From assembly GCA_902609025.1 (NCBI GenBank), contig CACLQD010000004.1, positions 17,501-50,476 of the forward strand: 32,976 nucleotides of DNA. The letters run 5' to 3'. Numbering within the stretch: the stretch's first letter is position 1; each line of letters opens with the position of its first letter. The translations under genes and the position numbers were made by a program. A model generated the notes under the pieces. That model did no database searches and had not been told where the DNA came from. It saw only the letters and a program-made list of their open reading frames with translations. The DNA comes from an uncultured PS1 clade bacterium. GTDB taxonomy: Bacteria > Pseudomonadota > Alphaproteobacteria > MED-G09. Positions 1 through 8,182 of this stretch are shown here, piece after piece.

Positions 1-633
1 TTCAGGTTCTGGTAAAACAGCTACAGTTGCAGCCGAGGTATGAATTCTTCCGCTTGACTCTGTTGCCGGAACTCTTTGAACTCTATGCACACCAGATTCA
101 AATTTTAATTTCGAAAATACATTTTCTCCAGAAATTGATAAAATGATTTCTTTATATCCACCGACATCGCCATCCGATAAAGCCATTATTTGTGTTTTCC
201 ATTTATTTAAATCGCTATATCTTTGATACATTCTATATAAATCTCCTGCAAAGATAGCTGCTTCATCACCACCAGTTCCTGCACGTATTTCTAAAATAAC
301 ATCATTAGCGTCAGCCTTATCCTTGGGTAAAAGCATTAATTGGATGGATTCTTCTACTTGTAATATATTTTCTTTTAATTCATCTAATTCAGTTTTTGCA
401 AGATCGAGCATTTCTGGGTCAGATGAATCATCATTAATAATATCAGTTAACTCTTCGCTCTCATTTTGAAATTTTTTCCAATCAATAATTGCATTTTTTA
501 AAGGCTCAATTTCTGAATATTCTTTTGAGAGCTTTACATAATCTTCTGAGGATAATTCACTGCTTAGAGATTTCTCTAACTCGCTTGATCTATCTAATAT
601 ACTTTCTAATTTATCTAGTGGTATTTGAGTCAT
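1..633 (-). CDS. prfA: Peptide chain release factor 1, N-terminal part (cut by window edge)
   Basis: RF1 releases finished proteins from ribosomes stopped at UAA or UAG. The frame is open from an ATG at 631-633 to the window edge, giving 211 residues of a usual ~355. Visible are the charged helical N-terminal domain, the family motif [10 protein letters not shown], and the stretch [15 protein letters not shown] followed by [15 protein letters not shown], which leads into the peptidyl-hydrolase domain. The catalytic GGQ loop lies beyond the edge. The start overlaps the end of ispG by 23 bases, so the two are surely co-transcribed and translationally coupled. RF2 is less likely because the sequence follows RF1 closely. 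Identification is confident; only completeness is unknown. Confidence 0.96.
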   Translation of the reverse strand, partial: MTQIPLDKLESILDRSSELEKSLSSELSSEDYVKLSKEYSEIEPLKNAIIDWKKFQNESEELTDIINDDSSDPEMLDLAKTELDELKENILQVEESIQLMLLPKDKADANDVILEIRAGTGGDEAAIFAGDLYRMYQRYSDLNKWKTQIMALSDGDVGGYKEIILSISGENVFSKLKFESGVHRVQRVPATESSGRIHTSAATVAVLPEPE

Positions 634-1741
634 ATTTACTAATGTCTTTATTTATTTTTTGTTTTATTTTTTTTTCAACTTCATTAACAATTGAATCAAT
701 CAGTTCGTCATTATTACGCTTTGCAAGTTGTTTTCCATCTACATAAAGCATTCCACTATCATTCCCGCCCCCAGTAAAACCAACATCTGACATCGTGGCT
801 TCACCTGGCCCGTTAACTACACAACCAATTATAGAAATTGTAAAAGGTTCAGAAATACTTGATAAACGGTCTTCTAACTTTTTTACTGTACCGATAACAT
901 CAAAACCTTGTCTCGCGCATGAGGGACATGAAATTATATTAACTCCTCTATGTCTTAATCCCAGACTTTTTAAAATACTAAAACCAACTTTTATTTCTTC
1001 AACTGGATCGGCGGATAGAGAAACCCTTAATGTATCACCAATTCCTTCCGCCAGAAGTTGGCCAATACCTATTGAAGATTTAATCGTGCCATCCATTAAT
1101 CCCCCAGCTTCGGTAATGCCTAAATGGAGAGGGGCATCAGTTACTTTTGATAACTCTTTGTAAGACTCGACTGTAAGTAAAACATTTGAAGTTTTTACGG
1201 ATATCTTAAAATTATTAAAATCTAAATCCCTTAAAATATTTTCATGAAATAATGCACTCTCAACCATTGCTGCTGGCGAAGGACCTTTATATTTTTCAAG
1301 TATATTTTTCTCTAAAGATCCACCATTAACTCCTATTCTAATTGAACAATCATTATCTTTGGCAGCTTTAACGACTTCTTTAACTCTATCAATGGAACCA
1401 ATATTGCCTGGATTAATTCTTAAACATGATGCCCCGGATTCTGCTGCTTCTATTGCCCTTTTATAATGAAAATGAATATCAGCAACTATAGGAACATTTG
1501 TTTGATTAACTATATCTTTAAGAGCTTTTGACGATTCTTCGTCAGGACATGAAATTCTAACAATATCAGCACCTGCATCCTCTAAGTCCAATACTTGTTT
1601 TACTGTTGATTTGATATCCCGTGTATCAGTATTTGTCATTGATTGAACACTAATAGGCGCATCACCTCCAACGGGCATATCTCCGACATATATTTTTCTT
1701 GTCTTATGCCTTTTAATATCTATCCCATAAGGATTATTCAT
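611..1741 (-). CDS. ispG: 4-hydroxy-3-methylbut-2-enyl-diphosphate synthase (flavodoxin/ferredoxin)
   Basis: IspG converts 2-C-methyl-D-erythritol-2,4-cyclodiphosphate to HMBPP in the MEP route to isoprenoids, in the cytosol, with a [4Fe-4S] cluster. The 376 residues match the usual bacterial length. The TIM-barrel part starts with [20 protein letters not shown]. The cluster ligands are visible as C272 and C275 ([10 protein letters not shown]) and C307 ([12 protein letters not shown]), with the fourth ligand E314. The start ATG has AAGGT just upstream. It sits 30 bases after lysC and overlaps prfA, in an operon lysC-ispG-prfA. In many alphaproteobacteria lysC and prfA are close neighbours without ispG, so its insertion here is a local variation. 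Confidence 0.97.
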   Translation of the reverse strand: MNNPYGIDIKRHKTRKIYVGDMPVGGDAPISVQSMTNTDTRDIKSTVKQVLDLEDAGADIVRISCPDEESSKALKDIVNQTNVPIVADIHFHYKRAIEAAESGASCLRINPGNIGSIDRVKEVVKAAKDNDCSIRIGVNGGSLEKNILEKYKGPSPAAMVESALFHENILRDLDFNNFKISVKTSNVLLTVESYKELSKVTDAPLHLGITEAGGLMDGTIKSSIGIGQLLAEGIGDTLRVSLSADPVEEIKVGFSILKSLGLRHRGVNIISCPSCARQGFDVIGTVKKLEDRLSSISEPFTISIIGCVVNGPGEATMSDVGFTGGGNDSGMLYVDGKQLAKRNNDELIDSIVNEVEKKIKQKINKDISKYDSNTTR

Positions 1742-1771
1742 TAGTTACCTTTCAAACAAAATCCGATAAAT

Positions 1772-3001
1772 TTATCTATCTAATATAAAGGATTGATGTA
1801 ACATATTAACAGCTTTTTCAGCCTGCTCATTACTAATAAGAATTGATATTTTTATTTCTGAAGTAGAAATAACATCAATATTTATATCATTTTCAGACAA
1901 TATACTAAACATCTTAGCTGCTACGCCTGCATTACTTCGCATACCAACACCGACAATAGAAATTTTAGCAATGTTACTATCAGTCAATAAACTTTCATAT
2001 GGAACATCATCCTTAATTTGTTCCATAATTTTTTCTGCGCTCAACAAATCATCTTTAGGTATTGTAAAAGTTATATCAGTTGTCCTAGAGCTCTCTGAAA
2101 TATTCTGTACGATCATATCAACATTGATATTATTTTCTGAGAGAGATGAAAATATTTTAGCTGCAATACCAGGTTTATCTCTTACGCCTATTAAAGTTAT
2201 TTTACAATCATTGAGGCTTGAAGTTACACCTGTAACAACGCGTTGATCATTAATTGCGTCCTCTTCTGTAACAATAGTACCAGCATCTTCTTTATTTTCG
2301 TTACCAAAACTAGATAATACCCTTAAAGCAACATTATTTGTCATAGCAGTCTCAACTGATCTTGTTTGAAGAACTTTAGCCCCCAAAGATGCCATTTCTA
2401 ACATTTCTTCATATGATACTTTATCAAGTCTTTTGGCCTCAGGTAGTTTGTTGGGATCAGTTGTATATACGCCATCTACATCAGTATATATGTCACAATA
2501 ATCAGCGTTTATAGCTGCAGCAATTGCCACAGCTGATGTATCAGAGCCTCCTCTTCCTAGAGTTGAAACTCTGCCCTCTGATGTAATGCCTTGAAATCCA
2601 GGAATAACACATACTTTTTTATCTTTGAGAATCTTATTTATAAGCTCTGATTTTATAGCTTCAATTCTTGCAGATTTATGATCATTAGATGTCAAAATAG
2701 GAATTTGCCATCCTAGACAAGAACTTGCACCTATCCCATTTTCATTCAGCGTTGCTGCAAGCAAACCAACACTTACTTGCTCTCCAGAAGAAATAACGAC
2801 ATCGTATTCTTCAGGATTAAAATCATCTGAGATATCCTTTGTGAGATTGATTAAGCGGTCTGTTTCTCCAGCCATAGCAGATAAAACGACTACAACTTCA
2901 TGTCCCTCATCATATACTGATTTAACAATATTTGAGACATTTTGTATTCTATCAATACTTCCAACAGATGTTCCACCAAATTTCATAACGATACGTGACA
3001 T
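1772..3001 (-). CDS. lysC: Aspartate kinase with two C-terminal ACT domains
   Basis: Phosphorylates aspartate, the first step to lysine, threonine, methionine and diaminopimelate. The kinase domain begins with MSRIVMKFGGTSVGS, where K7 and the glycines form the ATP site. Two ACT domains for feedback control follow near the C-terminus (around VTSSLNDCKITLIGVRDKPG and AKISIVGVGMRSNAGVAAKM). The frame could begin at TTG 3013 or at ATG 3004 or 3001. I chose ATG 3001 because GGAG at 3008-3011 then has a 6-base spacer and the protein starts like its homologues. This gives 409 residues, the normal length. First gene of lysC-ispG-prfA, divergent from ubiG. Confidence 0.96.
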   Translation of the reverse strand: MSRIVMKFGGTSVGSIDRIQNVSNIVKSVYDEGHEVVVVLSAMAGETDRLINLTKDISDDFNPEEYDVVISSGEQVSVGLLAATLNENGIGASSCLGWQIPILTSNDHKSARIEAIKSELINKILKDKKVCVIPGFQGITSEGRVSTLGRGGSDTSAVAIAAAINADYCDIYTDVDGVYTTDPNKLPEAKRLDKVSYEEMLEMASLGAKVLQTRSVETAMTNNVALRVLSSFGNENKEDAGTIVTEEDAINDQRVVTGVTSSLNDCKITLIGVRDKPGIAAKIFSSLSENNINVDMIVQNISESSRTTDITFTIPKDDLLSAEKIMEQIKDDVPYESLLTDSNIAKISIVGVGMRSNAGVAAKMFSILSENDINIDVISTSEIKISILISNEQAEKAVNMLHQSFILDR

Positions 3002-3041
3002 CATGATCTCCAAAATTATTTCAAAATTTATCCTAAATTAG

Positions 3042-3063
3042 TTATATAGATTACTCTATATAA
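3042..3063. promoter_or_regulatory. 22-bp perfect palindrome between lysC and ubiG
   Basis: TTATATAG at 3042-3049 and CTATATAA at 3056-3063 form a perfect 8-bp inverted repeat around the 6-base spacer ATTACT. It lies in the only spacer between the divergent lysC and ubiG starts and overlaps sequence that could act as an AT-rich -10 element. A dimeric regulator site is a reasonable guess. AT-rich palindromes also arise by chance, so the role is not proven. Confidence 0.4.
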
Positions 3064-3128
3064 GCTGGACAAGTAATAGATAATGTATAGGACTCATAGG
3101 AGCAAGCATAAGTGAAGAAGAAATTAAG

Positions 3129-3860
3129 ATGAATACAACCATAGATCCTTTAGAAAAAGAAAAATTTTCAAAAATGGCAGAAGAGTGGTGGGACCCAACG
3201 GGAAAGTTTAAAGCCTTACATAAATTTAACCCTAAAAGGATTGAATTTATTAGGGATAAATTGGTTGAACACTTTTCAATTGAGTCCGATTTAGAAAATC
3301 CTTTTTCAAACCTTGATATTTTAGATATTGGTTGCGGAGGTGGTCTTTTATCTGAACCAATGTCAAGATTAGGAGCGAATGTTACAGGTATTGATATTGT
3401 AGATAAAAATATCAATGTAGCAAAAACGCATTCTGAAGAACAAAACTTAGAAATTGATTATAAAATTACAACTGCTGAAGAACTTGCATTGGGTAAGAAG
3501 AAATTTGATGTGATATTAAATATGGAAGTTATAGAACATGTAGCAGATTTAAATTTATTTATTGAGTCTTGTGAAAAATTATTGAAAAAGAATGGGCTGC
3601 TTTTCTTTGCCACACTAAATAGAAATATATTGTCCTTTGGTTTAGCCATAGTTGGTGCAGAATATATTCTTGGCTGGTTACCTAAAGGTACCCATAATTG
3701 GAAGAAATTTATTACACCTGAAGAATTAAAAATAATCTTTAGATCAAGCGGTTTGAATATTACAAATATTATGGGAATGAAATATAACCCTATATACGAT
3801 AGTTGGTATTTATCCGAAGATACAAGTGTAAATTATCTTGGTACTGCTATTAAATCTTAA
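3129..3860 (+). CDS. ubiG: Ubiquinone biosynthesis 3-O-methyltransferase UbiG
   Basis: Carries out both O-methylations of ubiquinone synthesis, using SAM, at the inner face of the membrane. The N-terminus (EKEKFSKMAEEWWDPTGKFK) is the family signature. The SAM-binding motif I is DIGCGGG at residues 66-72, followed by GANVTGID at the end of strand 2, and motif NMEVIEHVAD. At 243 residues the length is normal. The gene ends in a 4-base overlap with the convergent DUF1178 gene. Pairing of ubiG with lysC in divergent orientation is a known alphaproteobacterial arrangement. No strong Shine-Dalgarno is seen; a purine run GAAGAAGAAA lies upstream of the ATG. Confidence 0.97.
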   Translation: MNTTIDPLEKEKFSKMAEEWWDPTGKFKALHKFNPKRIEFIRDKLVEHFSIESDLENPFSNLDILDIGCGGGLLSEPMSRLGANVTGIDIVDKNINVAKTHSEEQNLEIDYKITTAEELALGKKKFDVILNMEVIEHVADLNLFIESCEKLLKKNGLLFFATLNRNILSFGLAIVGAEYILGWLPKGTHNWKKFITPEELKIIFRSSGLNITNIMGMKYNPIYDSWYLSEDTSVNYLGTAIKS

Positions 3861-4273
3861 TTCTTAGATTTGGGATTTAAAGATGGTAAAGGCTGAACAT
3901 TAATGCCTTCCTCTATAAGGTCTTTTGCTTCCTCAACTGTTGTTTCACCATATATATCTTTTTGTTCTTTTTCTTCATAATGCATCGCTCTAGCTTCATC
4001 AGGAAATTTATCACCAACATATTCATAATTTTCCTTAACGTGCTTTTTGATCTTATTCATAACCATTTCAACTTTCTTAACATCACTTTTAGGGGCTCTC
4101 TGATTAGATTTAGATGGGATATTCGGAGCCATAATTGATTTGCTAATTTTTTTTGAACCACAAAGAGGACATTCGACTGAAGATTTTTCTAATTGTTTTT
4201 CACAAGTATCATAGTCAGAAAACCAAGCTTCAAAATTATGTTCTTGGTCACAAATGAGGGAATATTTAATCAT
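3857..4273 (-). CDS. DUF1178 family zinc-ribbon-like protein
   Basis: A conserved alpha/betaproteobacterial protein of unknown function (DUF1178, COG5319), 138 residues. The N-terminus MIKYSLICDQEHNFEAWFSD is diagnostic. C8, C24, C35 and C38 (CPLCG) could form a zinc site, and VECPLCGSKKISKSIMAPNI resembles FmdB-type zinc ribbons. The C-terminal half holds a charged helical region and an acidic segment (YGETTVEEAKDLIEEGI) typical of the family. Its start overlaps the stop of grxC in an ATGA, so grxC and this gene are coupled. In relatives a nitrilase-family gene usually lies between them; here it is absent. Confidence 0.9.
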   Translation of the reverse strand: MIKYSLICDQEHNFEAWFSDYDTCEKQLEKSSVECPLCGSKKISKSIMAPNIPSKSNQRAPKSDVKKVEMVMNKIKKHVKENYEYVGDKFPDEARAMHYEEKEQKDIYGETTVEEAKDLIEEGINVQPLPSLNPKSKN

Positions 4274-4521
4274 GATAAAAGCTTTTCAAGATCACCACTT
4301 CTATCAATTGCATATAAATCATCATAACCACCTACATGCGTATCATTGATAAAAATTTGAGGAACGGACCGCTTGCCATTAGCTTTTTCAATCATTTCCA
4401 TCATGAGATCTGGATTATCACCAACATATATCTCTTGATAATCTAAACTTTTACTTTGCAGTAAAGCCTTCGCTTTCTCACAATAAGGGCACATAGGTCC
4501 GGTATAAATTATAATATCCAT
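4270..4521 (-). CDS. grxC: Glutaredoxin 3 (GrxC)
   Basis: Small glutathione-dependent thiol oxidoreductase of the cytosol, 83 residues with one thioredoxin-like domain. The dithiol active site is CPYC at residues 11-14. The cis-proline loop (KRSVPQIFINDTHVGGYDDL) that binds glutathione is present. It is the first gene of a two-gene unit with the DUF1178 gene and is divergent from the methyltransferase that starts at 4594. The spacer between them is 72 bases and AT-rich, with no clear operator. Confidence 0.97.
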   Translation of the reverse strand: MDIIIYTGPMCPYCEKAKALLQSKSLDYQEIYVGDNPDLMMEMIEKANGKRSVPQIFINDTHVGGYDDLYAIDRSGDLEKLLS

Positions 4522-4593
4522 TTCATTCTCTATGCTTATAATATGGTAAATTGGTAATTAAATTCAAGATTTCTTAATAAAAAGAGTTATTTG

Positions 4594-5424
4594 ATGCACA
4601 ACAGAAAACTTATAAAAGTTAGGCAAGAAAAAGAAAATATAAATAATTTCGAAGAAAAAATCTTTTTCAAAGACTATCAGAATGATTTTGTTGAAAGAGT
4701 TTCACTTATTAATGAAAATTTTGAAAAGTCTCTTGCGTTTGGTTTTCGAGGATCAAAACTAGAGTTTTCAAAAAATGTAAAAAATGTAATTTATGGAAAT
4801 CTTGGAAAAAGTAATAAAACAAATATTATCTATGATGAAGAATTAATACCCTTTAAAGAGTCATCATTAGATTTAATTATGAGTTTCTTTAATCTTCATT
4901 TTGCAAATGATGTACCGGGCATTCTTTATCAAACATTAAGGAGTCTAAAACCAAATGGCTTATTTATAGCCTCTATGTTTTGTGAAAATACTCTGCAAGA
5001 ACTCAATTATTCTTTTATTAAAGCCGAGGAGGAGATTTGCGGAGGAATGAGCCCAAGAGTAAGTCCTTTTGCTAAGTTACAAGCTTTGGCTTCATTAATG
5101 CAGGAAATAAATTTTTCTTTACCAGTTGCTGATATTGACCGTCATTCTGTCTATTATAAACATCCCTCAAATTTATTAACGGATTTAAAAAAACTCGGAG
5201 AAACAAATTCCCTTCTAAGAATGAATAAATCATTCTTAAGAAAAGATGTTTTGAATAGAATGTATGAAATTTATATCGATAATTTTTCCAAAGATGGAAA
5301 AATTGTTGCCACTTTTGAAATAGCTTGGCTCACGGGATGGAAATATCATGAAAGTCAGCAAAAACCTCTTAAGAGAGGATCAGGAATGACTAATATGGTT
5401 GAGGGCGTGAAAAAATTTGAATAA
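4594..5424 (+). CDS. NDUFAF5/BioC-like SAM-dependent methyltransferase family protein
   Basis: A 276-residue protein of the alphaproteobacterial family related to mitochondrial NDUFAF5 and to BioC. Recognisable pieces are LIPFKESSLDLIMSFFNLHF (the motif II region), LRSLKPNGLFIASMF (motif III), GMSPRVSPFAKLQ, and the tail IAWLTGWKYHESQQKPLKRG. The glycine-rich SAM motif I, expected as D-x-G-x-G-x-G, is degenerate here: residues 45-54 read KSLAFGFRGS. ATG 4594 is preferred over TTG 4591 because AAGAG at 4582-4586 gives a 7-base spacer. The place next to grxC, DUF1178 and ubiG agrees with other alphaproteobacteria. Whether it still binds SAM is open; I would not assign a substrate. Confidence 0.85.
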   Translation: MHNRKLIKVRQEKENINNFEEKIFFKDYQNDFVERVSLINENFEKSLAFGFRGSKLEFSKNVKNVIYGNLGKSNKTNIIYDEELIPFKESSLDLIMSFFNLHFANDVPGILYQTLRSLKPNGLFIASMFCENTLQELNYSFIKAEEEICGGMSPRVSPFAKLQALASLMQEINFSLPVADIDRHSVYYKHPSNLLTDLKKLGETNSLLRMNKSFLRKDVLNRMYEIYIDNFSKDGKIVATFEIAWLTGWKYHESQQKPLKRGSGMTNMVEGVKKFE

Positions 5425-5429
5425 AAGAA

Positions 5430-7007
5430 TTAGAGCTTACCTTCAATAGCCTTATCAATGAGATCAATAACTTCTTTAACACCATAAAGGATAATAAATG
5501 AACCCAATCTTGGTCCTTGCGTTTGTCCAAGTAGAATTTCATATAAGGCAGAAAACCAATCCTTCAAAGAATCAAAATGACTATTCATTCCAATATCATA
5601 AATTATAGTTTGAATTTTCTCAGGATCAGTTTCATTTTCCATCTCTAGAAGGTTTTCTTTAAGAGTTTTAAGATATTCAATCTCTTGTTTTTCTGGTTTA
5701 CGATATTTTTTAGTAGGTAAAACAAAGTCCTTGTAATATTCCAATGCGAAAACAACTAATTGATCAATATATTGAGTGGCCTCTTCAGAAATATCGTCAA
5801 AATATCCCTTTATAAAACCCCAGATTACTTCTTTGCTGCTGGCTTGAGAGGCGCTAACGAGATTTAAAATCAGTGAAAATGTAACCGGACTTTCAATTAT
5901 TATTGGATTACCGTCATGAATATGAAAAACCGGATTACTTAATTGATCTTTTACTTCTTGGTTAGGATATTTTTCTGAAAAACTTTGATATTCATCTACA
6001 GCTTTAGGAATAACATCAAATGTTAGTTTTTTTGCTCTTCTTGGATTCTGATACATATATAAAATGAGACTTTCTTTTGAAGCAAATTTAAGCCAGTCAT
6101 CTATTGAAATACCGTTACCCTTAGATTTAGATATCTTTTCACCTTTCTCATCAAAAAATAATTCATAATTGAAACCAACTGGAGCAAAACCTCCAATTGC
6201 CTTACATATTTTTCCTGAAAGAGTTACAGATTCAATTAAGTCTTTTCCTGCCATCTCATAATCAACATCTAATGCAACCCAACGCATTGCCCAATCAGCT
6301 TTCCATTGTAATTTACATTTACCACCTAAGATGGATGTTTCTTTTTCTTCCTGCGTATTTGGATGCTCATATAAAATTGATTTTTCTTTTGTATTGTAAT
6401 CTAAAACTTTTGCGAGGAGTACCTGTCCAGTGTCCGGACAAATAGGTAGAAAAGGTGAATAAGTTTTTTTTCTTTCCTCACCTATCGTTGGTAAAATGAT
6501 ATTTATAATTGCTTCGTAATTTTCTAAGATCTTAGATAATGTCTCATCAAAATTACCATTCTTGTAATAATCTGTTGCACTAGCAAATTCATATTCAAAA
6601 CCAAATTGATCGAGAAATTCTTTTAATAAATTATTATTATGATCAGCAAAACTTGAAAATTTATTATAAGGATCAGGAATATCTGATAATGGCTTTTCTA
6701 AATTTTCAGATAATATTTCAGAATTTAGAATATTATCTGGTATTTTTCGTAATGCATCCATGTCATCAGAAAAACATATTAATTTTGTTTCGATGCTTTT
6801 ATCTAATACCTTAAGAGCATGCCTAACCATTGATGTCCGAGCAACTTCTCCAAAAGTACCTATATGAGGTAAACCTGAAGCTCCATAACCAGTTTCAAAC
6901 ACGGCACTATTGGAACCTGACTTTTCAAGGCGCTTTAAAATTTTTCTTGCCTCTTCGAAAGGCCATGACTTGCTTTCTTGGGCTACAGATATTATTGATT
7001 TATTCAT
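5430..7007 (-). CDS. lysS: Lysyl-tRNA synthetase, class I
   Basis: Charges tRNA-Lys with lysine. The protein belongs to the class I (archaeal-type) enzyme, which many alphaproteobacteria use instead of the class II enzyme. The HIGH-like motif is PHIG at residues 47-50 within GYGASGLPHIGTFGEVARTS, and the KMSKS loop is KISKS at 291-295. At 525 residues it has the expected length and keeps the helical anticodon-binding C-terminal region. Its ATG (7005-7007) overlaps the ATG of the divergent TerB-like gene, so its promoter must lie inside that gene. It meets the upstream methyltransferase gene tail to tail with a 5-base gap. Confidence 0.97.
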   Translation of the reverse strand: MNKSIISVAQESKSWPFEEARKILKRLEKSGSNSAVFETGYGASGLPHIGTFGEVARTSMVRHALKVLDKSIETKLICFSDDMDALRKIPDNILNSEILSENLEKPLSDIPDPYNKFSSFADHNNNLLKEFLDQFGFEYEFASATDYYKNGNFDETLSKILENYEAIINIILPTIGEERKKTYSPFLPICPDTGQVLLAKVLDYNTKEKSILYEHPNTQEEKETSILGGKCKLQWKADWAMRWVALDVDYEMAGKDLIESVTLSGKICKAIGGFAPVGFNYELFFDEKGEKISKSKGNGISIDDWLKFASKESLILYMYQNPRRAKKLTFDVIPKAVDEYQSFSEKYPNQEVKDQLSNPVFHIHDGNPIIIESPVTFSLILNLVSASQASSKEVIWGFIKGYFDDISEEATQYIDQLVVFALEYYKDFVLPTKKYRKPEKQEIEYLKTLKENLLEMENETDPEKIQTIIYDIGMNSHFDSLKDWFSALYEILLGQTQGPRLGSFIILYGVKEVIDLIDKAIEGKL

Positions 7008-7413
7008 GACATTATTAAATCCAAACGATGCTCTTATTTATAGCATGACTCTATCTTCTGCAATAGATGGGGAAATATCAAACAAAGAGATGCAATTTAT
7101 ACAGACTTGTATCAATAATTTACCAATCTTCAAAACCTATAATAGTGAGGACTTAGAAAAAACATTAAGTATGTTTTTTGAATTATTAAGTGGCGATAAT
7201 GATCCAGAAACAATTATAGAATTAATTGACCAGGCTTTAGATAAAAAAAATAAATATATCGCATATGCTTTATCTGTAGAGATTATGATGGTTGAAGAAA
7301 ACTTCACTAATGAAAAGTTACGCTTATTAGAGTTACTTGAAAAAAACTTTGAAATTAATGATCTTGAATCAGCATCAATTAAATATACAATCAAGACTAA
7401 GTACTCTGATTAA
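7006..7413 (+). CDS. TerB-like (tellurite resistance B family) protein
   Basis: A 135-residue, mostly helical acidic protein with a single TerB-like domain (PF05099 type). The start NPNDALIYSMTLSSAIDGEI with ISNKEMQFIQTCINNLPIF matches the alphaproteobacterial proteins encoded beside class I lysS, which begin with a D-A-L-I-Y segment followed by an acidic metal-binding loop. I chose ATG 7006 rather than the long upstream extension, which would run through lysS, or ATG 7045, which would cut off the conserved first helix. There is no visible Shine-Dalgarno. The true role of these chromosomal TerB-like proteins is unknown; the tellurite label is historical. The methyltransferase gene follows 16 bases later. 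Confidence 0.8.
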   Translation: MTLLNPNDALIYSMTLSSAIDGEISNKEMQFIQTCINNLPIFKTYNSEDLEKTLSMFFELLSGDNDPETIIELIDQALDKKNKYIAYALSVEIMMVEENFTNEKLRLLELLEKNFEINDLESASIKYTIKTKYSD

Positions 7414-7429
7414 ATCAAAAGGGAATGTC

Positions 7430-8179
7430 ATGAACTTGATCTTTTTCAAACCTAGAAATATCGGCTTTTTAATGCGTATGATTAAAGAGAGACTGCTAGA
7501 ATTGTTTCTAAAAAGAGAAGATTTAGCTTCTGATGTTAGAAACTATGTCTTAAATAATGCAAAAAAGAATGATCCCGATAGTGTGCTAAATACAATGGAT
7601 GAATTTGCAAAAAGAAAAAGGTTTTTGATGAATGTTGGAGATGTTAAAGGCAAAATTTTAACAGATGAAATTAAAAAGTTAGGATCAAATCTAACTATCT
7701 TAGAGCTTGGATGTTTTTGCGGTTATTCAGCCATATTGATGGCGAAGACTCTTGGGGAACAAGGTAAAGTCATTTCCATAGAAATTAGTAAACATTATGC
7801 CAAAATCGCAAATGAAATAATCGAATTTTCTGGCCTAAAAAACAAAGTTATTATTATAGAAGGACCATCAGAAAAAATAATCCCAACACTACGATATGAA
7901 TTCGATCTTGTTTTTATTGATCATTGGAAAGATTTATACAAAAGAGATCTTCAGCTAATAGAAAAAAGAGGTTTATTAAAAAATCAATCAATTGTATTTG
8001 CAGATAATGTTGGGAGTCTCATTGAAGCATTAGTAGGTAAAAGGGGTAAATCAACAGATTATCTAGAATATGTAAGAAACCATAAGAATTTTCAGAGTAA
8101 AAATATAAATACAAACCTAGAATATTCTAATGCTGAAGATGCCGTCGAAATATCAACCTATAATATGAGCAATGAGTAA
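7430..8179 (+). CDS. Catechol O-methyltransferase homologue
   Basis: A 249-residue SAM-dependent O-methyltransferase that follows animal catechol O-methyltransferase (COMT) across its whole core: KRKRFLMNVGDVKGKIL (62-77), the SAM site LELGCFCGYSA (91-101), VISIEIS (114-120), then IDHWKDLY (163-170) and ADN (191-193). Known COMT residues are all in place: metal ligands D164, D192 and N193, the catalytic base K167, and E231 in NLEY for the catechol hydroxyl. The start ATG 7430 has AAAGGGA 7 bases upstream; a longer open frame upstream runs over the TerB gene and is rejected. Expected reaction: methylation of a catechol-type hydroxyl with Mg2+. The natural substrate is unknown. It ends 3 bases from the convergent dCTP deaminase gene. 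Confidence 0.9.
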   Translation: MNLIFFKPRNIGFLMRMIKERLLELFLKREDLASDVRNYVLNNAKKNDPDSVLNTMDEFAKRKRFLMNVGDVKGKILTDEIKKLGSNLTILELGCFCGYSAILMAKTLGEQGKVISIEISKHYAKIANEIIEFSGLKNKVIIIEGPSEKIIPTLRYEFDLVFIDHWKDLYKRDLQLIEKRGLLKNQSIVFADNVGSLIEALVGKRGKSTDYLEYVRNHKNFQSKNINTNLEYSNAEDAVEISTYNMSNE

Positions 8180-8182
8180 ATA

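Noticed and set aside
6910-7005. Longer start of the TerB-like gene inside lysS
   Set aside because: The extra residues have no similarity to the family and the homologues begin at the N-P-N-D-A-L-I-Y segment.
7337-7429. Longer start of the COMT homologue
   Set aside because: The extension runs over the TerB-like gene; ATG 7430 has a proper ribosome binding site and fits family length.
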